Shown here in pieces: positions 55,585-62,651 of a DNA stretch of 64,000 nucleotides. Source of the DNA: Leptolyngbya sp. Cla-17 (GTDB lineage: Bacteria; Cyanobacteriota; Cyanobacteriia; Leptolyngbyales; Leptolyngbyaceae). The stretch lies in assembly GCF_016807185.1 (NCBI RefSeq), contig NZ_JAEVYN010000006.1, positions 1 to 64,000 of the forward strand. Direction: 5' to 3'. The notes below the pieces were generated by a model. That model was not told the origin of the DNA, ran no database searches, and was given only the letters and a program-made list of their open reading frames with translations. The position numbers and the translations under genes were made by a program. Position 1 is the stretch's first letter. The number at the start of each line of letters is the position of its first letter.

Positions 55585-56922
55585 CTACAGACGTTCACAA
55601 AAATACTGTTGGTACAACTCACAGCGTGGGGTTACTTGATTGCCTACGATCGTCGCTAAACCCAAACTGTTGAGTTTAAATGCCAGAGTTGACCTTAATG
55701 AAACTGGAGTCGTTGCCATCACCACATCGCTAAAGGCGCTGGCTAATTCTGGATATCGTTCCAGGTGCTCCAAAAGATGACGAAGATGGTCGCTGTAAAC
55801 GCCTAATTCGGTTGCGGCTTGTTCAAGTACCTGTTCAAAGGCGATCGTTTGATGGGCAACCGCATACATCGCCACTCGCAACAAGTAAGGATGACCGCCA
55901 ACTAAACGCATCAATTCCTCTATTTGACTGAGTGTCCAATCTAGCTGATAGCGCTGGGTTAAATCTTGTACCTGCTCTAGTGTGATTTCAGGTAATTCGA
56001 TCGAAAGCCCTACATTAAATGGCGATTGATTCAAATTCATCGGGATGTAGACCTCGGTAGAATGAATCACGATGAGTCGGAGCTTTTTCCAGGTATCGCT
56101 ATCGCGATCGCCGTATCTTGCCTTCTCATACCAGGCTCGCAGCAGTGCAAAGAAATCAGTGGCGATTTCTGGATGTTCAAAGACGCGATCAACTTCATCT
56201 AACCCAATCACTAACGGGCTACTTGCTGCCAGCAAGTAATCCTTAAAATAAACCGTGCTGTTGTAGTTTCCATCATAAATGTCGTCCCAGTGTTGATCTA
56301 ATTGGTTAGGTAAGTGCAATCCCTCACTTACACAACGACAAAACCATTGCATGAGTTGGTCTATGTTGCTCAATACTTTACTGGGTGCGCTTTGAAGGCT
56401 CAGATGAGTGGTACGACAGCCCTGTTCTCGTGCCTGCTCAAGAATTCTTGCCGTCAACGATGTTTTGCCCATCTGTTTGGGTGCTTTAATGCGAATCAGT
56501 GCCCCCGGATGCACGATTTCTTGACAACACTGCGCTTCGATCGGTGGACGCTCGACATAAAAGGCAGACTCTAGCGGAACCTGACCTACCGGACGCTCTG
56601 GCCCTATAGGTGAATCAGATAGTGTCACAGGTAGAACGACAAATAAATCTTCTTGTTGATCAGTGCGTCTAATGTGTGTGCGGTGCCATTCATCGGGATC
56701 AATAATGTCTGTCGGCTGCAAATTTAAGGCAGCGACAATTCTTCGCACCGAGTCTCGATCAACTCTCTCGCGCTTGATCAGCCGCTCCAGTGTATCTAGC
56801 GCAACGCCTACCCGATTTGCTAACGCCTGACGAGTCCAGTCCTCATTCACCCGTCGTGCTTCCAGGCTTTCAACTCCTGCCGCAGTGGCTTGAACGCCGC
56901 GACTTCTACGATTTTGAATCAT
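55585..56922 (-). CDS. HTH plus AAA-like NTPase
   Basis: The 445-residue product has an N-terminal helix-turn-helix (about 26-75, WTRQALANRVGVALDTLERL) followed by an AAA_35-like domain: RIKAPKQMGKTSL (Lys153), LVIGLDEVDRVFEHP as Walker B, and VGGHPYLLRVAMY. The domain is related to that of the downstream WD40 protein, but here the effector part is a DNA-binding-like N-terminus. Ribosome-binding site GGGGTG precedes ATG 56922. Neighbouring paired NTPases suggest a two-component switch; this is an inference. Confidence 0.85.
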   Translation of the reverse strand: MIQNRRSRGVQATAAGVESLEARRVNEDWTRQALANRVGVALDTLERLIKRERVDRDSVRRIVAALNLQPTDIIDPDEWHRTHIRRTDQQEDLFVVLPVTLSDSPIGPERPVGQVPLESAFYVERPPIEAQCCQEIVHPGALIRIKAPKQMGKTSLTARILEQAREQGCRTTHLSLQSAPSKVLSNIDQLMQWFCRCVSEGLHLPNQLDQHWDDIYDGNYNSTVYFKDYLLAASSPLVIGLDEVDRVFEHPEIATDFFALLRAWYEKARYGDRDSDTWKKLRLIVIHSTEVYIPMNLNQSPFNVGLSIELPEITLEQVQDLTQRYQLDWTLSQIEELMRLVGGHPYLLRVAMYAVAHQTIAFEQVLEQAATELGVYSDHLRHLLEHLERYPELASAFSDVVMATTPVSLRSTLAFKLNSLGLATIVGNQVTPRCELYQQYFCERL

Positions 56923-57153
56923 CAGTTCACCCCAACTGAATGATGGCTAACAACACTTTAGCGAGTTGCAACCGCTAGTTTTAGGGCAGATCACTGAAGT
57001 TAACGTATCTGCCCTTATCTGCGGTTTCTTGCCTCTGTCCAAAGCGTCAGCACGTAGATATTCTGATGGAATCATTCAGTGAGCATTTGAATTTGGTTGG
57101 TGTGGGAGAGGCACCTGCTTCACTTGGAAATCATTAGCAAAAGAGCTAGAGCA

Positions 57154-57381
57154 ATGATAAACCCGCATAGTCAGCTATTTCGTTTCGCTTGTAAAGCTGT
57201 CAAATACTTCTTTGTTGGCTTATTTGGTGTCGGCATTACAGGTTTGATTGCCGTTACGTTTGGTTTTTCCCATCTTTTTGTGATGCTTTTGCCTTACCTG
57301 TGGAGTTGGTGTTTGCGGTTTGGTATTACGATCGGCTGCTTATTCGCAACCGCTGTAATTGCGGAATCGCTCAGTTCTTGA
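57154..57381 (+). CDS. Small membrane protein
   Basis: The 75-residue product (ATG 57154) has two hydrophobic segments, YFFVGLFGVGITGLIAVTFG and LWSWCLRFGITIGCLFATAV. It has no recognisable family. It lies just before the TPM-domain gene on the same strand, 66 bp apart, and may share its transcript. An earlier in-frame start at 57097 would add a charged N-terminus. Confidence 0.5.
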   Translation: MINPHSQLFRFACKAVKYFFVGLFGVGITGLIAVTFGFSHLFVMLLPYLWSWCLRFGITIGCLFATAVIAESLSS

Positions 57382-57447
57382 CAAATTTTACTTCCTTTAA
57401 ATTGAATTTTTTTGATTTAGCTTGAACACATTTTGGAGATTAAAACC

Positions 57448-57918
57448 ATGCAACTCCTAGCAGTTCAGTCCAAGCAAGCCTTTTATGCAGGCTGTGTCGG
57501 TTTAGCGCTAATGATCGCTCCGTCCAGCAGCCTTGCTGTCATGGTAGAAGAAGTTCCCAATCCAAGACAAGCAAATAGAGGTTGGGTATCTGATACAGCC
57601 AATATTCTCAACGCTGCTACTGAAAAGAAACTCAATCAAACAATCTCGCAATTAGAAGCTAAAAATGGAACTGAGATTGCAGTTGTAACAGTGCCAAATA
57701 CAGCTCCTTCTGAAACACCCAAAGCATTTGCAACGCAGTTGTTTAACCACTGGAAAATTGGTAAGGCAAATTCAAATAATGGCGTGCTGTTTTTGGTTTC
57801 CAAAGGCGATCGCCGAGTTGAAATCGAAACAGGTTATGGCATTGAGCCAGTTTTGCCGAATGCTCAAGTTCAACGTTTTGCCAGATTCCTTATCTTCAAA
57901 CCACTGCACGGATGCTAG
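57448..57918 (+). pseudogene. TPM-domain protein, truncated
   Basis: A signal peptide (FYAGCVGLALMIAPSSSLAV) is followed by the TPM domain: GWVSDTANILNAATEKKLNQ, TEIAVVTVPNT, GVLFLVSKGDRRVEIETGYG and IEPVLPNAQV. The family normally continues for about 20 residues to close the domain and then a C-terminal tail. Here the sequence becomes unrelated (RFARFLIFKPLHGC) and stops at 57918, so the gene is cut short. GGAG lies nine bases before ATG 57448. TPM proteins are thylakoid or envelope proteins linked to photosystem repair in some phototrophs; a function for this fragment is doubtful. Confidence 0.7.
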
Positions 57919-58201
57919 ATCGTGCCCGTGGCGAATTAGCCATGGCTCAATTTCGACTTTCTGGCTATCCGTTTTCTGAGTGCAGAAGAGGCCCGAAGAT
58001 AACACGCGATCAAGAGGAACAGGTGAGGCGGGAAGAGGATGACAGATAGAGTACACCTTTTTGGCGGTATTTTTCCTCTTAGTCAACGCTTGAAATTCCT
58101 GATCATTCAACAGACGAATTGGAATGAACCCTATTTGGGGTCCGGTTAGACTAACCAGACCCCCTTAAGTCGCAATTGACAGACCTAAGGAGCATTGCCC
58201 C

Positions 58202-58570
58202 ATGCTGCACGGCGTAACGTTAACCAAAGTTTTCGACTTCATTGAAGGTAATTATCAAGATGCCATTGGCTTGTTTGAAGTAGCTCAATTTGTCGGATAT
58301 TCTCCCGCTTACTTAACCGATTTAGTCCGTCGCCAAACTGGGCGACCTGTGCATGACTGGATTATTGAACGGCGACTGACGGAAGCCTGCCTCCTGTTAT
58401 GTGAAACTAACGACTCCGCTAGCCACATTGCCGAAATTACAGGCTATCAAACGATTGGATATTTCTTTCGGCAGTTTCGCCAGCGATACGGCACGACTCC
58501 GCAAGCCTGGAGAAAGATTCAACAGACAAAAATGCTGTCATCAGATGTCGATCGTGTTGCCAAATCCTAA
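58202..58570 (+). CDS. AraC-family HTH regulator, DNA-binding domain only
   Basis: The 122-residue product is essentially a bare AraC/XylS DNA-binding domain: DAIGLFEVAQFVGYSPAYLT, GRPVHDWIIERRLTEACLLL and IAEITGYQTIGYFFRQFRQR. There is no ligand domain. AAGGAG upstream supports ATG 58202. It lies 16 bp before the HAMP/CNB gene and may control that gene or the peptide export cluster. Confidence 0.9.
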   Translation: MLHGVTLTKVFDFIEGNYQDAIGLFEVAQFVGYSPAYLTDLVRRQTGRPVHDWIIERRLTEACLLLCETNDSASHIAEITGYQTIGYFFRQFRQRYGTTPQAWRKIQQTKMLSSDVDRVAKS

Positions 58571-58586
58571 AGGAAATCCCCTCACT

Positions 58587-60056
58587 ATGAAACCCTTACA
58601 TCGATTGTTTCACCCCTCCGCCTGGTCATTGATGACCCTACTCTCAACAGCCATGTTGGGGGTCACGTGGACTCCAATCCTGCTCCTGGTCTTTGCTCGC
58701 TCACATTACCAAAATCATTACAGCGTTTGGACATTAGGCGCGATCGCCACCCTCATTCCATTGCTCTTGGCTGGCTGGCTGCTTAGACCTATGCGCCGCC
58801 TGACAAAGGCAGCAAAGGCAGTGGAGCGAGGAAATTTTGCGCCTCCGGCATTAGCTGAAATCTCCCAGGCTCAAAACGACATCGGCTATCTGGCGCGGGT
58901 GTTTGCCAAAATGGTTGCCAAAGTTAAAGCCGCCCAAGAACAACACATGAGCCAGCAGATTACTGATGTGATGCTGCGGGAGTTGAATCATGGTGACATT
59001 CAGTGGTTGGGTACTGTGGGGCACTGTCGGGAAATTGGTGTTGGAACGGTGCTGACTCAAGCAGGACGAATGATCGACACGTTTCATCTGGTGTTGGATG
59101 GCTGCCTGGCGGTGACGGCGGCTACGTTTGAGGGTAACTACCTCGATCGTGTCTATGCCCAGGATGATGCCATCTCGGATTTGGAAGTTGCCCGATTAGG
59201 GAGCGGTGAGGTTGTGGGAGAAAGTCTGTTGACGGGTACTCAGACCACTGCAAGTACAACCATCAAAGCACTCAAACCCTCTCTAGTGCTATCAATTTCT
59301 CAGGCTCAATTAGTCGCTCAACTAAAGCAAGATGTTGGGTTTGCAGCCCGGTTTTATCGGGCGATCGCCGTCATCTTATCTAATCGATTGCAGACTCTAA
59401 TCGGTCAAATGGGTTGCAACTCGCTGACTCAAGACCAACCCCTGCGGGATGTGCTGTCTATTTTAGGAGCGTTGAATGACAGCGATATTGATTGGCTGGT
59501 GGCGATCGGTCAGCAACAAAAAGTCCCGGCGAATTCAGTTCTGATTCATCAAAGTAAACCCATTGAGGCGCTGTATATCCTGCTGGATGGCATCTTAATG
59601 GTTTCCACTTTTGATCAGCTTCGTAATCCCTTTGTCCAAGCTTTTTCAGTGCTGGATGCAGACGAATCGGGTCAAGAAATTACCCGATTGTCGAAGGGCG
59701 AGATGGTGGGTGAAACGCTATTTCTAAATGCTCACTTACCTCCTGCCACCATTACGGCGTTGCAAGATTCACTCGTGTTGGCAATTCCGCGATCGCACCT
59801 CGCCATCAAACTAGAACAAGACATTGGGTTTGCCTCCCGGTTCTACCGAATGCTGGCAAACTTACTGTCTAATCGCCTGCAAGAATTGCTTGATCGACTT
59901 GGCTATGGTCAGCAGGTGGACGATCGCGTCACGTCGCTCAATGGTGCCATTCAAGCGGAGGATGAATTGAATTTTAATGTGCTGGATCAGATGGCGATCG
60001 CGGGTACTCGCTTCGACTGGATGCTTCGTCGATTAGGCGGCATTGAGGCAGCTTAA
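58587..60056 (+). CDS. Membrane HAMP protein with two cyclic-nucleotide-binding-like domains
   Basis: The 489-residue product (ATG 58587, AAGGAAA upstream) has two transmembrane helices (about 13-35 and 47-66), a HAMP segment (RPMRRLTKAAKAVERGNFAP) and a coiled coil. Two beta-roll domains of the cyclic-nucleotide-binding superfamily follow (VLDGCLAVTA...GSGEVVGESLLTGTQ; LLDGILMVST...SKGEMVGETLFLNAH), each ending in FYR..A.(I/L)LSNRLQ. The arginine normally contacting the cyclic phosphate (R-A-A) is absent in both. Proteins with such domains accompany NHLP/NHLM-type exporters, and a peptide export cluster follows here, so a regulatory or sensing role for that system is inferred. Confidence 0.8.
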   Translation: MKPLHRLFHPSAWSLMTLLSTAMLGVTWTPILLLVFARSHYQNHYSVWTLGAIATLIPLLLAGWLLRPMRRLTKAAKAVERGNFAPPALAEISQAQNDIGYLARVFAKMVAKVKAAQEQHMSQQITDVMLRELNHGDIQWLGTVGHCREIGVGTVLTQAGRMIDTFHLVLDGCLAVTAATFEGNYLDRVYAQDDAISDLEVARLGSGEVVGESLLTGTQTTASTTIKALKPSLVLSISQAQLVAQLKQDVGFAARFYRAIAVILSNRLQTLIGQMGCNSLTQDQPLRDVLSILGALNDSDIDWLVAIGQQQKVPANSVLIHQSKPIEALYILLDGILMVSTFDQLRNPFVQAFSVLDADESGQEITRLSKGEMVGETLFLNAHLPPATITALQDSLVLAIPRSHLAIKLEQDIGFASRFYRMLANLLSNRLQELLDRLGYGQQVDDRVTSLNGAIQAEDELNFNVLDQMAIAGTRFDWMLRRLGGIEAA

Positions 60057-60150
60057 GCGATCGTATAGCTAACTGTTTAAACCTCTAATTTTTCAAGAAG
60101 TTAGAGATAGTATCTCAAGTGGGAAAAGCCTATATTAGTCATCTCGAAAG

Positions 60151-60183
60151 TAGACGTTGAGTTTTCACTTAACGTCTATTTTT
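60151..60183 (+). terminator. Rho-independent terminator after the HAMP/CNB gene
   Basis: TAGACGTTGAGT (60151-60162), loop TTTC, and ACTTAACGTCTA (60167-60178) form a 12-bp stem with one G-T pair, followed by a T-run. It insulates the AraC/HAMP unit from the peptide cluster. The remaining 60184-60393 stretch is AT-rich, without a gene, and should contain the precursor promoter. Confidence 0.85.
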
Positions 60184-60393
60184 ATGCTCAAAAATTCTTG
60201 ATTCCTCAATCATTTCATTTAAAACAAAAACTTGATTTTCATCTAAATATTGTTCATTGTTATCTCGTTTCCGATTATTTATAGTTGTAGTATCAAGAAT
60301 AAAAAAGGAATTAAAAACCTTGTTTCTTGAGGTCTGGGGGAGAGCAATCTCTATCAGAAGTAAGCAAATCCATCATTTTAAGGAGAAACGAAA

Positions 60394-60618
60394 ATGGAAA
60401 TGATCAAATCAGTACGTCTAGCAAATGTTGAAGTTGAAGCATTGGATGAGTTAAGCGCCGAGGAACTTAATATGGTTGCGGGCGGTTGCCCGCCTCAACC
60501 GCCTCAGCCGCCTCAAGTTGATGATAGAGATTTTATCGATTTGAAGGGATCAGTCTTTGACTTCCTCAATCCAGGATTCAGGATTGGAAGAGCTTCTGTC
60601 TCATTCAAGAAGAAATAG
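60394..60618 (+). CDS. Double-glycine leader peptide precursor (bacteriocin-like)
   Basis: The 74-residue product has a leader ending ELSAEELNMVAGG (residues 19-31), the classic double-glycine cleavage pattern used by C39 peptidases. The predicted core is 43 residues. It begins with cysteine and a PPQ repeat (CPPQPPQPPQVDD) and ends in a basic tail (SVSFKKK). AAGGAG lies nine bases before ATG 60394. A C39-peptidase ABC exporter and HlyD adaptor follow at 61206-64000, so this is probably their substrate. No modification enzyme is visible in the window. Its target and activity are unknown. Confidence 0.85.
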   Translation: MEMIKSVRLANVEVEALDELSAEELNMVAGGCPPQPPQPPQVDDRDFIDLKGSVFDFLNPGFRIGRASVSFKKK

Positions 60619-60793
60619 TTCTTCTACTTTCAATTACATAGGCTGGATCAAGGCGAAGAGCATAGTAGTAAATTACTTCTGATTTGCCTTGATTCAGTAT
60701 CTCCAGAAAATAGCTTCCCTGTTTTTCACGACGTGGACCTGAACATAAACCTTTTTGGGTAGGGTCGCTTCTTAGATAAACCACTTTGGTCAA
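60605..60793 (-). CDS. Possible small protein on the opposite strand
   Basis: A 62-codon frame with a TTG start and no clear ribosome-binding site (VVYLRSDPTQKGLCSGPRRE...). It overlaps the end of the precursor gene by 14 bp. The frame is open further upstream to about 60855 without an ATG. No family is recognised and it may be noncoding. Confidence 0.2.
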   Translation of the reverse strand: MTKVVYLRSDPTQKGLCSGPRREKQGSYFLEILNQGKSEVIYYYALRLDPAYVIESRRTISS

Positions 60794-60829
60794 TTCATCA
60801 AACGAGCTTAATCTTAGTAAGCTTTCTAG

Positions 60830-60884
60830 GTTGAGTTGAGATATAAGAAATACTTTAATAAGTCTTTGCTTATCTCAACTCAAC
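60830..60884. promoter_or_regulatory. Inverted repeat between precursor and exporter genes
   Basis: GTTGAGTTGAGATA (60830-60843) and TATCTCAACTCAAC (60871-60884) are exact complements separated by 27 bp, followed by TCTTCTTC. It could be a partial terminator that sets high precursor and lower exporter expression. The remaining gap to 60989 has no gene. Confidence 0.55.
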
Positions 60885-60989
60885 TCTTCTTCAAAAGAGT
60901 GAAAAATTCTATCAAACAAAAATGAATAAGTAAAAACAATATTTCGTAGGATTGTTTTCTTAAATAATTTGACCAAGTTGGAGATAGGA

Positions 60990-61190
60990 ATGCAGATTCA
61001 ACGGCAATTAGATTATCGACTTTATAGCCTGGGCTGGCGGAGCGGTTTACATAGAAATATTTCCAAAATTCAACATTTATTGCTGAGTATTTTTTTGCTG
61101 TATCGTCGAGGGTTTGCAGAGGGTTCTCAATGTATTGAAGAATACCATCCTGGCAAGAAATTCTCCAAAAAGCTCAATGAAAGTAAGTAA
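60990..61190 (+). CDS. Small unknown protein in the peptide cluster
   Basis: The 66-residue product (ATG 60990, GGAG seven bases upstream) is basic and has one hydrophobic stretch (KIQHLLLSIFLLYRRGF) and one Cys. It lacks a double-glycine leader. It ends 15 bp before the HlyD start and so is probably translated from the exporter transcript. An accessory or immunity role is a guess from position. Confidence 0.45.
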   Translation: MQIQRQLDYRLYSLGWRSGLHRNISKIQHLLLSIFLLYRRGFAEGSQCIEEYHPGKKFSKKLNESK

Positions 61191-61205
61191 TTGAGGGTGA
61201 TTGAA

Positions 61206-62651
61206 ATGGTTACTCAAAAGCGGGATTTGTTTCGGAAGGAATCGTTGGAGCGGTTAGCGTCGCCGGAGCGGTTAGATCAATTGATGCAGGTGGTGAATCC
61301 GAAGAGTTGGTTGCCGTTAGCGTGTTTAGGTTCTTTAGTCGCAACTGCGCTGGTGTGGAGTGTGTATGGACGGATTCCAGTGACGATCGAAGGCCGAGGC
61401 GCGTTAGTTTACCCTAGCAAAGTGGTGTCTTTGCCAGCCAAAAGTGTAGGGCAATTGGTAGCGCTGAAGGTCAAGGTTGGGGATGTGGTGAAAAAGGGCG
61501 ATGTGCTGGGAACGATCGACCAATCGGAACTACGAAAACAACTGCAACAACAGCGCACGAAGTTAACCGAATTGCAGTCTCAAGATCAGGCGGTGGTTTT
61601 TTTGCGGGGCGTGCGGAATACCGAAGAACGGCGATCGGTTCAGCAGCAACGTGAGTATCTCCAGCAACAGAAGCGGGACTTACAAGAATCCTCCTTAAAG
61701 ATTAAACGTACCGATAGGGAGGCGATTGAGGAACAACGGCGGAGTTTGAAGCAAAAGTTACGCCAAACAGCGGCAATGGCTCCGATTCTGGCAGAGCGAC
61801 TAACCGTGCGGCAACAACTCTATGCTGAACGGATTATTACCAACGATGTGTTGCTGGATGCTCAGATCAAAGATAAGGAAAACCGGGACGCGATCGCCGA
61901 TCTCCAGGCGCAACTGAAACAACTGGATGCCAAAGAAACCGAGCAGGAAAAGAGCAACCGGGATAACTTTACTTCGATCATCGATGTAGAAGCGAAATTG
62001 AAAGAACTGAATAGCCGCGAGGCGACGCTGGCACAGCAAGATTTGGAAGCTTCCACTACGCGCACCAAAGAGATCCAGGAAGTCCAGCGCGAGATTGCCA
62101 AACTGGAACTGCAACTGGGCAACAGCAGCCAGATTATCAGCCAACATAACGGGCGGATTCTAGAAATTGCCGTGCATCCGGGACAAATGTTGGAGGCAAG
62201 CACCCGAATTGGCAACATCGACACCGAAATTAGCTCCAGTAACCTGGTTGGCATGACCTACTTCAGCATCAGTGATGGCAAAAAGATTCAACCCGGAATG
62301 ACAATCCAGATCACGCCGCAAACGGTCAAACGTGAGCGGTTTGGCGGCATTGTCGGCACGGTTGCCAGCGTTTCCACCTTTCCGATTACCACAGAATCGG
62401 CTGCCAGCATTGTCGGCAATCCGGAAATGGTGAAAGGCTTGGTGGCTGACAAACAAGAAGGTGTGATTCAAGTGTTCGCCAAGTTGAAGCCCGACGCTGC
62501 CACCGCCAGCGGCTATCAGTGGTCATCCTCAAAAGGACCCAACCTGAAGATTTCATCGGGAACCACCACCACTGTTCGAGTCTCGGTGGAAGAGCGCGCT
62601 CCGATTACCTTTGTCTTACCTATTTTGAGGTCTACCAGTGGCTTCTTCTAA
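61206..62651 (+). CDS. HlyD-like membrane fusion protein of an NHLP-type exporter
   Basis: The 481-residue product (ATG 61206, GAGGGTG upstream) starts LFRKESLERLASPERLDQLM, has one membrane anchor (SWLPLACLGSLVATALVWSV) and then a biotinyl-lipoyl half (GQLVALKVKVGDVVKKGDVL). A long Gln-rich coiled-coil hairpin (about 110-310) and a second lipoyl/beta-barrel part follow (GMTIQITPQTVKRERFGGIV). This matches the secretion protein of NHLP bacteriocin systems. It joins the inner-membrane exporter to the periplasm. Its end overlaps the exporter start by 14 bp. Confidence 0.9.
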   Translation: MVTQKRDLFRKESLERLASPERLDQLMQVVNPKSWLPLACLGSLVATALVWSVYGRIPVTIEGRGALVYPSKVVSLPAKSVGQLVALKVKVGDVVKKGDVLGTIDQSELRKQLQQQRTKLTELQSQDQAVVFLRGVRNTEERRSVQQQREYLQQQKRDLQESSLKIKRTDREAIEEQRRSLKQKLRQTAAMAPILAERLTVRQQLYAERIITNDVLLDAQIKDKENRDAIADLQAQLKQLDAKETEQEKSNRDNFTSIIDVEAKLKELNSREATLAQQDLEASTTRTKEIQEVQREIAKLELQLGNSSQIISQHNGRILEIAVHPGQMLEASTRIGNIDTEISSSNLVGMTYFSISDGKKIQPGMTIQITPQTVKRERFGGIVGTVASVSTFPITTESAASIVGNPEMVKGLVADKQEGVIQVFAKLKPDAATASGYQWSSSKGPNLKISSGTTTTVRVSVEERAPITFVLPILRSTSGFF

